Shown here: positions 17,868-26,927 of the stretch, in pieces
Numbering within the stretch: position 1 is the stretch's first letter
How the letters are laid out: each line of letters begins with the position of its first letter
Origin: Vibrio hepatarius
GTDB taxonomy: Bacteria; Pseudomonadota; Gammaproteobacteria; Enterobacterales; Vibrionaceae
DNA length: 64,000 nt
Direction of reading: 5' to 3'
Assembly (NCBI RefSeq): GCF_018860525.1
Contig: NZ_JAHKPM010000029.1
Location: 62,001 to 126,000, forward strand
Notes under the pieces: generated by a model
Databases searched by the model: none
What the model saw: the letters and a program-made list of their open reading frames with translations, nothing else
Told to the model about the DNA's origin: nothing
Position numbers and translations under genes: made by a program

Positions 17868-19195
17868 TGTTTAAGTCATCACGACTCAAAGAACCCGCTT
17901 TTGGTAATGCGCAAAATGCCCAGCCTCATCTGGATCCAATTCGTGAGCATTATCAGTTGATTCACTCTCAGGTGGTGAATGCACTTGAAGCAAGTGTTGT
18001 TGTAAAACTGAACCCCCATGAGTTGGAGTCACGAATTCTGGCTTTGGTGACTGATGTGGTGGCGACTCGTCAACTGCCACTTGGCCATCGCGAGGTGGCG
18101 AAAGTGGTGCAACAGTTAGTTGATGAATTACTGGGGCTCGGCCCTCTTCAGCCGTTAATAGACGATCCTAGTGTGAGCGACATTATGGTCAATGGGCCGA
18201 ATGAGGTTTATGTCGAAAAACTAGGTAGGTTGCATAAAACCGCCGTTGAGTTTCGTTCTGAAGAACAACTACTCAACTTGGCAAGGAGAATCGTGAGTAA
18301 AGTGGGGCGTCGGATCGATGAAAGCTCACCATTGGTTGACGCACGTTTAGAAGATGGTAGTCGCGTTAATGTTATGATCCCGCCACTAGCACTTGATGGA
18401 ACGTGTATTTCTATCCGAAAGTTCAATCATGAAAAGCTTTCTTTGAGCCATATGGCGCAAAATGATGTGATGTGTGAAGGAATGATGCGGCTGCTCGATA
18501 CCATAGTACGTTGTCGATTGAACGTATTGATCGCTGGGGGAACGGGGGCAGGTAAGACAACGCTTCTCAATGCGATGTCATTTAGCATTCCTCCCCATGA
18601 ACGTATTATTACGATTGAAGATGCTGCGGAGCTTCAGCTTCAACAGCCTCATGTTGTACGTGCTGAAACTCGCTCTGAAAATGCAGAAGGTCTGGCTGCG
18701 ATAACACAACGTGAACTGGTTAGGAATGCGTTAAGGATGCGACCTGATCGTATTATCCTTGGTGAAGTGCGTGGTGAAGAAGCATTTGAAATGATGCAGG
18801 CGATGAACACAGGCCATGATGGTTCATTGTCTACTCTGCATGCCAATTCGCCAACTGATGCCTTGGTTAGAGTTGAAAACATGCTCATGATGGCGCAATC
18901 CACCTTACCCTTATTTGCTCTGCGGCGACAAATCGCAGATACAATCGACATCATAGTGCAGGTGGACCGTATGCGTGATGGTAAAAGACGTGTTGTTGCG
19001 ATTACTGAAGTGATCGGTATTGAAAGTGATCAATATGTTACTCAAGATTTGTATCACTTTGACATTACTGGTGAGGATCACCAAGGAAAAGTCTTGGGCC
19101 AATACGTTAGCGCATGTCGCTTGCCTTCTTTTGTTTCTAAAGCTCAATATTATCAACTTGATGCTCAACTGCGCTCGGCAATGGGGCTAGTATGA
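17867..19195 (+). CDS. tadA: Tad pilus assembly ATPase TadA/CpaF
   Basis: 442-residue hexameric secretion ATPase that powers Flp pilus assembly. Key motifs are the N-terminal LGPLQPLIDDPSVSDIMVNG, Walker A GGTGAGKTTLLNAM, the Asp box IITIEDAAELQL, Walker B RIILGEVRGEEAFEM and the His box TGHDGSLSTLHANSP. ATG 17867 overlaps the tadZ stop and has GAGGGGAG upstream; a TTG just before it is less likely. The length is normal for CpaF, and all catalytic motifs look intact. Confidence 0.94.
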   Translation: MFKSSRLKEPAFGNAQNAQPHLDPIREHYQLIHSQVVNALEASVVVKLNPHELESRILALVTDVVATRQLPLGHREVAKVVQQLVDELLGLGPLQPLIDDPSVSDIMVNGPNEVYVEKLGRLHKTAVEFRSEEQLLNLARRIVSKVGRRIDESSPLVDARLEDGSRVNVMIPPLALDGTCISIRKFNHEKLSLSHMAQNDVMCEGMMRLLDTIVRCRLNVLIAGGTGAGKTTLLNAMSFSIPPHERIITIEDAAELQLQQPHVVRAETRSENAEGLAAITQRELVRNALRMRPDRIILGEVRGEEAFEMMQAMNTGHDGSLSTLHANSPTDALVRVENMLMMAQSTLPLFALRRQIADTIDIIVQVDRMRDGKRRVVAITEVIGIESDQYVTQDLYHFDITGEDHQGKVLGQYVSACRLPSFVSKAQYYQLDAQLRSAMGLV

Positions 19196-20103
19196 TGGCA
19201 ATATTGTTAATCGCTATTTGGTGCTTGAGCATTGTGGTGATGTTGACCCATTATTGGAAGCTTCGTCGGAGCGTTAAATCAAGATTAACAAGGTACGTTT
19301 CTCAGACTAATACAAGACAAGTCAAAACCATCATTAAGCCGCAATACACTAGCGGTCGAATCGGTAGTTTTTGGCGTCGAACTCAAGCACTTTTAACCCA
19401 TAAAGACAAAGTTCTTTTCGCTTTTTGTGGTTGTGCGCTACCGTTTTTTGTTTATTGGTGGTTACCGCCTCAAAACTGGTATTGGCAGATCTTGTTGATT
19501 TTGTCCGCTTTGGTTTGTTTGTTTACCACGGTTTTCATGCTGCGCCGTAGGCAGCAAATAGAAGAATTTGAGCAAGGCATAGTTCAGGTACTGGGACTTG
19601 TAAGTCGAGCAGTGTCTGCTGGCTTGTCTGTTCCACAGGCCTTAGAGCAGGTAGCTAAAACACAAGATGGGGTGTTAGGACGTGAATTTTCTCTCATCAC
19701 CGACAACCTAGCGCTCGGGATACCGCTACGCCAGATATTGGATGAGGCATGCACTCGCCTACCGTATAACACCTTTCGATATTTCACGGTAGCATTAGTG
19801 CTAAATCAGAGCAATGGTGGGCAATTGAGAGATATTTTGCATAATCTAAGCCGAACCATGCATGACAATCGTGCAATGCGCAAAAAAGTCGCAAGTATTA
19901 CCGCAGAACCAAGAATGACAGCAAAATTTTTGTCGCTGCTACCGGTTTTTCTCATTTTAGCGATCGCTTGGATTGATGTGTCTTTGTTTGATTTACTCAT
20001 ATACAGCGAAAGTGGTCAGTGGGTGCTTTTTTACTGCTCCATTAGCCTGGTTTTGGGTGGTGTGACACTTAATTCTTTAACCAAAAACAGGAAGTTTTCA
20101 TGA
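19192..20103 (+). CDS. tadB: Tad inner-membrane platform protein TadB
   Basis: 303-residue polytopic protein of the T2SS-F/GspF family. It has an N-terminal anchor (LLIAIWCLSIVVMLTHYW), a central hairpin of membrane segments around LFAFCGCALPFFVYWWL and ILLILSALVCLFTTVFML, and the soluble T2SSF domain with GLVSRAVSAGLSVPQALEQV and LNQSNGGQLRDIL. Membrane segments near the C-terminus complete the platform. It partners TadC and is driven by TadA. The start overlaps the tadA stop. Confidence 0.9.
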   Translation: MMAILLIAIWCLSIVVMLTHYWKLRRSVKSRLTRYVSQTNTRQVKTIIKPQYTSGRIGSFWRRTQALLTHKDKVLFAFCGCALPFFVYWWLPPQNWYWQILLILSALVCLFTTVFMLRRRQQIEEFEQGIVQVLGLVSRAVSAGLSVPQALEQVAKTQDGVLGREFSLITDNLALGIPLRQILDEACTRLPYNTFRYFTVALVLNQSNGGQLRDILHNLSRTMHDNRAMRKKVASITAEPRMTAKFLSLLPVFLILAIAWIDVSLFDLLIYSESGQWVLFYCSISLVLGGVTLNSLTKNRKFS

Positions 20104-20951
20104 TATTGATGATTGCAACGTTTCTGATCGTTATCGGTATTTTGAGTTCACTGCTGTGTTTTCATGTCGCGCGGCAACAGGATGTTGTTCAGCGTCGTCT
20201 TAGTCAGGTGAGCTATGCCTCAGCAGCTCACCCAAACAAAAATAGATGGCGCTGGAAATCGAATCCATCCCGCTGTAAGCATTTAGCCTTGATAGGTTTT
20301 AGTCATGACGATGCTGAAACACAGTTTGTTGTAGTTCGATGTGTGATCATGCTTTGTGGATCATGGCTTTGGTTTACTTCAAGAAGTTTGAGCTGGTCAG
20401 TAGCTGATGTTGCCCAGTGTATTGCTATCTCAATTATATTGGGGATCTTAGTTGATCGTTCATTGCAAGTTTGGGTCGATCGCATTCGATGTCAGGTAGC
20501 AAGAGTGACTCCTGATGCGCTCGATCTTATGGTTGTTTGTGTTGCCTCTGGCTTAACACTAGAAAAAATGTTTCGTGTTGTTGGTCAAGAAATGGCTTCC
20601 GTATCTCCTGCGTTTGCTCGTCAGTGGTGTCAGACGGCAACAGAAATGGCTGTGCTTGATTCACCACAACAAGCACTTGTTAATCTAGATCAAAGATTAG
20701 AGCTATCGGATATCAACAATATGGTAGTGACTATGTCTCAAGCACTTAAGTTTGGTACGCCGCTTTCAAAGGCGCTTAGTCTAATGGCTGCAGATAGCCG
20801 CCATTATCAGTTGCTTGAACTGGAAGAATGGGCCGGAAAAATTCCGGCGAAGATGTCTTTTCCTCTTGTCGTTTTGATTATGTTACCTGTGGTAATCATG
20901 ATTGTTGCACCTGTTGTATTAAGCCTATTTGAGACATTGGAGAGGTTATGA
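20100..20951 (+). CDS. tadC: Tad inner-membrane platform protein TadC
   Basis: 283-residue T2SS-F family protein. The N-terminal anchor (ILMIATFLIVIGILSSLLCF) and paired membrane segments are followed by the soluble domain carrying TPDALDLMVVCVASGLTLEK and MSQALKFGTPLSKALSLMA. The C-terminal segment ends in PLVVLIMLPVVIMIVAPVVL. It forms the assembly platform together with TadB. It overlaps tadB and tadD by a few bases, consistent with translational coupling. Confidence 0.9.
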   Translation: MILMIATFLIVIGILSSLLCFHVARQQDVVQRRLSQVSYASAAHPNKNRWRWKSNPSRCKHLALIGFSHDDAETQFVVVRCVIMLCGSWLWFTSRSLSWSVADVAQCIAISIILGILVDRSLQVWVDRIRCQVARVTPDALDLMVVCVASGLTLEKMFRVVGQEMASVSPAFARQWCQTATEMAVLDSPQQALVNLDQRLELSDINNMVVTMSQALKFGTPLSKALSLMAADSRHYQLLELEEWAGKIPAKMSFPLVVLIMLPVVIMIVAPVVLSLFETLERL

Positions 20952-21676
20952 ACTCATCGTTAGCCATCTTATGCCTCAGTTTGTTGATGTTTGGCTGTCA
21001 GTCGACAGGAACACAAAAAACTGATCAAGACTTGAAACTTGCCCTGACAGCGTTGACAAATGGCCATGCGGAAAATGCGCTGGTTATTTATAAACATAAG
21101 CTTAAGCAAGCCCCCGATGATGCTCAGCTGCTCTTTTTAGCTGGCAGTGCTTGTAACCAAGCTGCACGTTATGATGAGGCGCTGTACTATCTTAACAAGG
21201 GCAGCGCAGTCGCTCCATCGTCGGAATTTGATCGAGAGTTAGGTCGAGCTCATCTTGCTTTGGGCAACATTCGATTAGCCACCAATACGTTGTTGAAAGC
21301 CGTTGATAATAACCAAGACGATGATATTGCACTAAATAGCTTAGGTGTGACTTATTCATTGCAAAAAAATTATATAAAAGCCCGTAGTGCCTTTAAAGGC
21401 GCAATTAACATTCGACCAGATAGCCTGGAATACCGAAACAACCTTGCACTGGGATGGCTTTTAGATGGGCAGCCTGAACAAAGTATTCAGATTTTATACC
21501 CTATCTATCTGCGAGGAGAAGCAACGAGCAAAGTTCGGCTTAACCTTGCTCTAGCCTATGCTGCTAACGGTAAAATTGATGCAGCTAAAACGATTGCTAT
21601 GAGTGAACTGAATCAATCGGAGCTAGAGAGCACACTTGCGTATTATCAGACTCTTGCTGAACAAGGTATTAACTAA
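20948..21676 (+). CDS. tadD: Tad pilus lipoprotein TadD (TPR repeats)
   Basis: 242-residue lipoprotein with signal peptide and lipobox LLMFGC, followed by tandem tetratricopeptide repeats. Helical pairs are visible in DEALYYLNKGSAVAPSSEF, DIALNSLGVTYSLQKNYIKA and SLEYRNNLALGWLLDGQPEQ. TadD is a pilotin-like factor that assists secretin and fibre assembly. The ribosome-binding GGAGAGG overlaps the end of tadC. Confidence 0.88.
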   Translation: MNSSLAILCLSLLMFGCQSTGTQKTDQDLKLALTALTNGHAENALVIYKHKLKQAPDDAQLLFLAGSACNQAARYDEALYYLNKGSAVAPSSEFDRELGRAHLALGNIRLATNTLLKAVDNNQDDDIALNSLGVTYSLQKNYIKARSAFKGAINIRPDSLEYRNNLALGWLLDGQPEQSIQILYPIYLRGEATSKVRLNLALAYAANGKIDAAKTIAMSELNQSELESTLAYYQTLAEQGIN

Positions 21677-22110
21677 TGGCTTTGCGTCGTCAATCTGGGA
21701 GTCAGACAATCGAATTTGCAATGGTGATTTTACCGTTAATGATGGTTTTTTTGGTGGGCTTTGAGGTTGTCCGCTTGATGTGGGTCACTATGGTTTTTGA
21801 ATCAGCTGTATCTTCAGCAATGCGCAATGCGCGTACAATGGCGCCCTCTTCGTTTGTGGAAGAGCAAATTAGCGTTCAGATTGCTAAATTTCCTTTACTT
21901 ACTGCCGGGAATATTCAAATGGATATTCCTCGCTACGCTGATAGCGTGGCGTCTTTAGCTTCAGGAGATTTGATTAGTTCGCATCAAGCTACTATCGCTG
22001 AATATAAAATTCGCTATCACTTTCATTTTTTGCTAGCTCCAAGATTATCGGAAGCGTTTCCATCGGTGACGACCCTCAGTCGCACCGTAATGGTCAGTTA
22101 TGATGCATGA
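21676..22110 (+). CDS. tadE: Minor pseudopilin TadE
   Basis: 144-residue TadE-like protein. It opens with a short basic leader and the pilin-type segment SGSQTIEFAMVILPLMMVF, where Glu follows the putative cleavage region, then a long hydrophobic helix. Members are processed pseudopilins or adaptors needed for Flp assembly. The start codon overlaps the tadD stop by one base, and the 3' end overlaps the next gene. Confidence 0.85.
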   Translation: MALRRQSGSQTIEFAMVILPLMMVFLVGFEVVRLMWVTMVFESAVSSAMRNARTMAPSSFVEEQISVQIAKFPLLTAGNIQMDIPRYADSVASLASGDLISSHQATIAEYKIRYHFHFLLAPRLSEAFPSVTTLSRTVMVSYDA

Positions 22111-22669
22111 GCGCAACAAACAACGCGGTTCGGCCGTGATTGAATTTCCCGCGGTAGTTGTGGGGCTGCTTGTGGTCATACTTGGCTTGTTCGCGGTATA
22201 CAAAATATTTTATCTGCAAACTAGGCTAGATAGTGCTGCTTATTCCATGGTGAGTGTGGCATCACGGGCTTTGGTTTCCAATGGACAAGCTAAAAATTAT
22301 CACTCAGATAGCGCTGAGCACTTAATGATTTTGGCGAGACGTTCTTTACCTGCTGAATTGGACATGACGCGTGTTGGTTTGATATTGGAAATGCGCTTTT
22401 CTGCTAGTGATGAAACTGAGGTGATTACACAGCGAGCGGGGAACGATTGTCAGGTAGAACAAAAGATAGACTCACTTGCAACACTAGCGCCAATGAGTAA
22501 AAGGACGGTTGCATCGCTTCAAGGTAAAACCGCTAACTTATATCAGGTGACCTTGTGTGTATCCCAGCCCTTAGAGTCGATGAGTCCTATTTTTAAATGG
22601 TTAGGTCTGCCATTTCCTTCTTCGCTTCGAAGCCAAGCTGCGGTTATCGGGAGAAAATATAGTGCCTAG
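22100..22669 (+). CDS. tadF: Minor pseudopilin TadF-like
   Basis: 189-residue protein with the pilin-like opening RGSAVIEFPAVVVGLLVVIL, similar to TadE but more divergent. The periplasmic part has two Cys (DCQVEQ and TLCVSQ) that may pair. Two adjacent ATGs (22100 and 22103) are both possible starts. Its position between tadE and tadG and the hydrophobic leader support TadF. It overlaps both neighbours. Confidence 0.78.
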   Translation: MMHERNKQRGSAVIEFPAVVVGLLVVILGLFAVYKIFYLQTRLDSAAYSMVSVASRALVSNGQAKNYHSDSAEHLMILARRSLPAELDMTRVGLILEMRFSASDETEVITQRAGNDCQVEQKIDSLATLAPMSKRTVASLQGKTANLYQVTLCVSQPLESMSPIFKWLGLPFPSSLRSQAAVIGRKYSA

Positions 22670-23855
22670 GCAGGTAATTGGTTCTGTTTCTTTATCTTTT
22701 CTCGCTTTATTGCTGCCTGTATTGGCACTGGTGTTGAGTACGATTATGGTAGGATTTAACGTCCAACTTCACAATCGTGCAATGCAAGCTGCTGACGCAG
22801 CTGCTTTGGCCTGCACTTTTAGTGCTAGCTCAGAAACAGATGTTAACCAAACTTATCTTAGCTATTATCAGCCTAATATCAATGGGGTACTAGGTGAGTT
22901 TCAATCTGGTCCTGACTGTGATATCAGTATCAACTACCATCTCGATGATCCATTCTCGTTGCTGAATATAGGTCAAGGATCTTATTCAGCGTATTCTCGC
23001 GCTTCTGAGCACACATATATCCACCATGTTGCGAAAGTGACGCCAACTGAAATGACGTTGGTTCTCGACATTTCCAGCTCAATGGTGGATTCCATCGATA
23101 CTCTGAAAAGTATTCTTGGTCGAGCGATTGATCGCATTGAGGATAACAATATTGAGCTTGCTGGGCGCAGAGCGGTGAGTATCTCAATTGTCCCTTTTTC
23201 TGACGGTGTGTCGGTTGTTAATCCCGCATGGGCAAATGTCACGGGTGTGCAATGTGCTAATGGTCTAACCAAAGATGAACACGATGTTTTTTCGGCCGAG
23301 CAAACGGTGGCTAACCTAGACACTATTCACTCAGAAAAGCAAGTAGAGTTAAAGCTGCAGGATGATTTTCTTTTCGATTGCAGCGGCTCCTCACCTTTAG
23401 TGCCTTTGACTGACAATATGAGAGAAATCAAATACGCCATTGATACCCTAGAAACGGCTGGAGGGACAAGCTCATTCCAAGGTCTGATTTGGGGGGCTAG
23501 ACAGCTTATACCTAAGTGGCGTCACGAATGGAATTACCGTCCCTACTCAATTCGTCCTACGCAAAAACTGATTTTGATGACTGATGGCGTCGATGGCAGC
23601 TCTGCACTGGACAAGTTGGTTTCGGCAGGTATTTGTGACCGTTTGGCTAATGAGTTTGGTATCCAGCTGAATTTTATTGGCTTTAATATCCCAGACTATC
23701 GATTAGAACAGTTTACTCGTTGCGTTAATGCGGCACAGGATAGTCAGCTTAAGGGGCAGGTTTTGTCGGCAACCAATACTCAAGAACTTGATGAGTATTT
23801 TTCAAAAGTGCTTTATGTCGACTATGACACGACTCTTAACTTTGGGCAGAAATGA
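22662..23855 (+). CDS. tadG: Tad protein TadG-like with von Willebrand factor A domain
   Basis: 397-residue protein starting at GTG 22662 inside the end of tadF. The N-terminal TadE/TadG-like anchor (SVSLSFLALLLPVLALVLST) includes the NRAMQAADAAALACTF motif. A VWA domain begins at EMTLVLDISSSMVDSI with an intact MIDAS DxSxS, and includes GGTSSFQGLIWGARQL and LILMTDGVDGS. Such proteins are exported and may sit at the pilus tip or mediate adhesion. A vWA insertion in TadG is common in Vibrio-type loci. It is the last recognisable Tad gene; a redox operon starts 25 bases later. Confidence 0.88.
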   Translation: MPRQVIGSVSLSFLALLLPVLALVLSTIMVGFNVQLHNRAMQAADAAALACTFSASSETDVNQTYLSYYQPNINGVLGEFQSGPDCDISINYHLDDPFSLLNIGQGSYSAYSRASEHTYIHHVAKVTPTEMTLVLDISSSMVDSIDTLKSILGRAIDRIEDNNIELAGRRAVSISIVPFSDGVSVVNPAWANVTGVQCANGLTKDEHDVFSAEQTVANLDTIHSEKQVELKLQDDFLFDCSGSSPLVPLTDNMREIKYAIDTLETAGGTSSFQGLIWGARQLIPKWRHEWNYRPYSIRPTQKLILMTDGVDGSSALDKLVSAGICDRLANEFGIQLNFIGFNIPDYRLEQFTRCVNAAQDSQLKGQVLSATNTQELDEYFSKVLYVDYDTTLNFGQK

Positions 23856-23880
23856 ACCTCGAAAATATAAGGAAAAAAGA

Positions 23881-24345
23881 ATGATAAAGCAACTGGCTAT
23901 AGTGCTCGCCGTGTGCGCGTCTTTCTCAACGCTAGCATTTCAAGAAGGGGAAACCGTGACAGAAAGCGTTGCGAAAGGGCTAAAGCTGGAACCTGATCAG
24001 CTAACCATAGTAGATTTTTTTGCCGAATGGTGTGTGTCATGTCGTCATGAATTACCCATAGTCAATCAGCTATATAGTGAGCTATCAGGAACTGGTGTAA
24101 CTTTTGTCGGAGTCGATGTTGATGAAGATATTGAGGTTGGTCTTGAGTTTCAAAAATCTCTGGGATTGAGTTTTCCAGTTGTTAACGATCCTAAGCAGCA
24201 ATTGATTGCAGAGTTTAAACCTGTCGGAATGCCTGCACTTTATTATGTTTATCAGGGACAAGTACTCAAAGTACGGTTTGGCGCAATCACTGATATTCGC
24301 TCTGTCATCCTAGATGATTTGACACAGATGGGAGTGCAGTTATGA
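23881..24345 (+). CDS. Periplasmic thioredoxin-like (TlpA/DsbE-type) protein
   Basis: 154-residue exported thiol-disulfide protein. The signal peptide (MIKQLAIVLAVCASFSTLAF) precedes a thioredoxin domain with the active site FFAEWCVSCRHELP and the cis-Pro loop VGMPALYYVY. ATG 23881 has AAGGA upstream and begins with a signal peptide; longer in-frame starts lie inside tadG. It is the first gene of a five-gene set ending in DsbD, which can supply electrons to such a thioredoxin. Its stop overlaps the next start (ATGA), indicating coupling. Confidence 0.85.
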   Translation: MIKQLAIVLAVCASFSTLAFQEGETVTESVAKGLKLEPDQLTIVDFFAEWCVSCRHELPIVNQLYSELSGTGVTFVGVDVDEDIEVGLEFQKSLGLSFPVVNDPKQQLIAEFKPVGMPALYYVYQGQVLKVRFGAITDIRSVILDDLTQMGVQL

Positions 24346-24815
24346 AGCTGAGTACATTTGTTTTGGCGTTGCTTTTTTCAACCCTAAGTGTTGCTGCACC
24401 CAAAGTTGACCTTAGCAATTTGGGTAAAAAAAAACCCACAAAAACGGAGCCTACTGTGAAGCAAGATAGTATGGAAGAAGAGGTAATATCCAGTCAGGTA
24501 TACACCAGTGGTAGCTCTGAAATCGGGTTAAGGCGTAATATTGAATTGGTTAAGCCAAAGGCTGGTGGCTTAAGCTTACCAAGGGCAGAACAACCCAAGC
24601 CTGTTAGCAATGAAACGTCGGCTTTGGCTTTCGTTGATGAAGTACTTGGCATCGAAGCGGTAAAACCTTGGCAAAAAGGAACACTGGCAAAAAAAGAGAT
24701 GAAGCCAGGTGGGGAAATTCCAGAGTTCGATTTGTTTTCGGAAAAGGTTTTTTCATATAAGCAAGGCTCGGTTGGTGGTAGTGGCGTCGGTGGTGGCGGT
24801 TGCGGTTGTAACTAA
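24342..24815 (+). CDS. Exported DUF4266-type protein with Gly/Cys-rich tail
   Basis: 157-residue protein. An N-terminal signal peptide (LSTFVLALLFSTLSVAAP) is followed by a Lys/Thr/Glu-rich region. The C-terminal ~50 residues match the DUF4266 pattern: VKPWQKGTLAKKEM, an acidic segment, then GGSGVGGGGCGCN at the very end. The terminal double Cys in a glycine context is a family hallmark and suggests metal or redox-cofactor attachment, or modification, but the role is unknown. DUF4266 genes commonly travel with DUF3570 and ApbE genes, as here. This member has a longer N-terminal extension than the short lipoprotein-like versions I recall. Confidence 0.75.
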   Translation: MKLSTFVLALLFSTLSVAAPKVDLSNLGKKKPTKTEPTVKQDSMEEEVISSQVYTSGSSEIGLRRNIELVKPKAGGLSLPRAEQPKPVSNETSALAFVDEVLGIEAVKPWQKGTLAKKEMKPGGEIPEFDLFSEKVFSYKQGSVGGSGVGGGGCGCN

Positions 24816-24832
24816 TTATTAAATAAAACAAA

Positions 24833-26056
24833 ATGAAAAAATTACCTATAACGCTGCTTGGTGCAGCTGCAGTAGCCAATAATGTGTTGGCTGAAGATCA
24901 TATATCAGTTCATTATCTGAATTACCAAGAATATGATGATAAAGTTGAAGCTGGAGATAGTATTGTTTCTATTGAGAAAAGCATTGGCTTAGATTGGACG
25001 ATAAATCTTGAACTTGGCTATGATACTGTCTCTGGAGCATCACCTTCTTGGGGGCCTACAACGCCCTTATCAGGCCCTGCGGATGCTAATAATCGAGTAA
25101 CGAAAACTCAGCAAGCTCAGGTGATGACAGATCAAGTAATAAGAGCTGGCTATGACCCCAATAGTAGTAACTATAAGATTCAAAAATATCAACTAGAGGA
25201 TACGCGCCAATCGGTCAGTGGTAGCGTGACCTACAGAGATGAGCGGCGAAATGAGTGGACTATGGGGGGGAATTTTTCCACGGAAGAAGACTATCGGAGT
25301 ATTGGATTAAATGCTAAAGGGTTAATTTACGCCGATTCTCAAAAAAATCGCTCATACAGTTTGGGTATATCGACTTTGTTTGATGAAACTCTAGCATTTG
25401 GTAAGTATGGTACCACAGGTAATTCCCAAACTTGGGAAGACATATTTACTGGAAGTGTAGAAGCTGGATTATCACAAACCTTTACTCCTAATTATTACAT
25501 GATATATACGGCTTATGCAGGTTATCGGTCGGGGTATCTTAGTAATCACTATTTGACGGTATTGCGTGAAGTTGACATTGATGGGAGTGGTACTATTGGT
25601 TCTGATGAAGTCTTTCTTGGACAAGACTCCCGCCCAGATAAGCGTTTATCTGGTGGCCTGAATATTCAAGCTTTTTGGTCATTATCTGATTTAATAGTTG
25701 TGCGCCCACGTTATAAATTTTTTAATGACGATTGGGGTGTAAGTTCACATCAAGTGGGTGGAAAGTTATCTTGGAATCTAAACACTTGGTTAACATTGGC
25801 ACCAGGCTATTTTTGGTATACTCAAGCCGCCGCCGATTTTTACCGTGATCCTAATGGCAGTGATCCTACATTTGCCTCACAAGGATATGCAACATCTGAT
25901 CTTCGTTTGGGAAATTTTACCGCCAACGCTTATGAGTTAGGTGCGAGTTTAAAACTTCATAAATCCCTGCGTTTGAACCTTTTGGGGGCATACTACGAGC
26001 AGTCTAATGGGTTTGAGGCTCAATGGTGGGCTATTGGAGCAACTTATGAGTTCTAG
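24833..26056 (+). CDS. DUF3570 outer-membrane β-barrel protein
   Basis: 407-residue exported protein. The signal peptide ends NNVLA|ED. The opening carries the DUF3570 theme VHYLNYQEYDDKV and GYDTVSGASPSWGP, followed by alternating β-strands with turn-rich loops. The last residues (WWAIGATYEF) end in an aromatic, as outer-membrane barrels do. A calcium-like loop DIDGSGTIGSDE is embedded at ~245-256. Members occur next to DUF4266 and ApbE genes. The gene could be a channel or receptor for the redox proteins encoded beside it, but no substrate is known. The end overlaps the ApbE start by 11 bases. Confidence 0.82.
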   Translation: MKKLPITLLGAAAVANNVLAEDHISVHYLNYQEYDDKVEAGDSIVSIEKSIGLDWTINLELGYDTVSGASPSWGPTTPLSGPADANNRVTKTQQAQVMTDQVIRAGYDPNSSNYKIQKYQLEDTRQSVSGSVTYRDERRNEWTMGGNFSTEEDYRSIGLNAKGLIYADSQKNRSYSLGISTLFDETLAFGKYGTTGNSQTWEDIFTGSVEAGLSQTFTPNYYMIYTAYAGYRSGYLSNHYLTVLREVDIDGSGTIGSDEVFLGQDSRPDKRLSGGLNIQAFWSLSDLIVVRPRYKFFNDDWGVSSHQVGGKLSWNLNTWLTLAPGYFWYTQAAADFYRDPNGSDPTFASQGYATSDLRLGNFTANAYELGASLKLHKSLRLNLLGAYYEQSNGFEAQWWAIGATYEF

Positions 26057-26927
26057 TTCGCCATTGATACATCGTTTCCAAGCTATGACAGTTGTGTGTG
26101 AAGTCCAGCTATTTGGTACTGAGCAGGCGAAAGAGATTGTTACCACTATTGAATCTAATACACTTCGATTAGAAGAAAAGTATAACTTTTATGCGCCGAC
26201 ATCATGGCTTAACAAAGCGGTAAATAATCGTAAAGCTGCAACAGTGATGCTTGATGAAGAAAGCTATACAGTGTTTGAAGTAGTCAAGCGTTTGGTTGAT
26301 GGTACTCAAGGGACCTTTGACCCAGCAATAGGGTCAGTTAAGTCACTAATGAAACAAAACCCAAGTATGGGTAGAGATGCGGCTTATGGTTATGCTAAAA
26401 ATTTTATGGGTATTAAAGCATGGCATTTATCTGAACAGACGCTTGTCATACACAACGCAGAGACTCAGTTTGATCTTGGTGGCGTAATCAAAGAGTTTGC
26501 TGTCGATCAGGCCATAAATATTGCACAATCACTCGGCGCATCAGCAGCATTGGTTAATTTTGGTGGAGACATTCGAGCGTTCGGCGTTAAGCCAGATGGC
26601 TCTGCGTTTAATGTTGCGGTGAGAAACCCGAAAAATAAAAGTGAACCTTGGTTCTCTTTACCTTTGGTTAATGCGGCGCTGACAACGTCTGCACACTATG
26701 AACGTGGCTTTAAATTTGGTGATCAGCAAAGCTCGCACATTTTAGCTCAGTGCGGGACGCATCCTCAAGTACTTTCGGTAAGTGTGTTGGCACCGACAGC
26801 TCTAGAAGCTGGTGCTTTGAGTACCGCACTTACCATAGAACCGACGCTAGCAGTACCTAATGAGGTTGGTGTCGTGTTTATTGACGATCAATTATCCATT
26901 CATCAAGATTCGGAGTTTATTGCATGA
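26046..26927 (+). CDS. apbE: Divergent ApbE-family FAD:protein FMN transferase
   Basis: 293-residue ApbE-like protein. ATG 26046 lies within the end of the DUF3570 gene. Recognisable motifs are HRFQAMTVVCEVQLFG (start of the fold), GTFDPAIGSV, FDLGGVIKEFAVD and LVNFGGDIRAFG. The later active-site region is unusual: the normal HIxDPxTG reads SHILAQCGTHP, and the Mg-binding ADALATA-type motif reads EAGALSTA, losing the Asp. No signal peptide is visible, although most ApbE proteins act outside the cytoplasm. ApbE attaches FMN to Thr/Ser of target proteins; loss of the Asp raises doubt about normal catalysis. It is coupled to dsbD by ATGA. Confidence 0.8.
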   Translation: MSSSSPLIHRFQAMTVVCEVQLFGTEQAKEIVTTIESNTLRLEEKYNFYAPTSWLNKAVNNRKAATVMLDEESYTVFEVVKRLVDGTQGTFDPAIGSVKSLMKQNPSMGRDAAYGYAKNFMGIKAWHLSEQTLVIHNAETQFDLGGVIKEFAVDQAINIAQSLGASAALVNFGGDIRAFGVKPDGSAFNVAVRNPKNKSEPWFSLPLVNAALTTSAHYERGFKFGDQQSSHILAQCGTHPQVLSVSVLAPTALEAGALSTALTIEPTLAVPNEVGVVFIDDQLSIHQDSEFIA

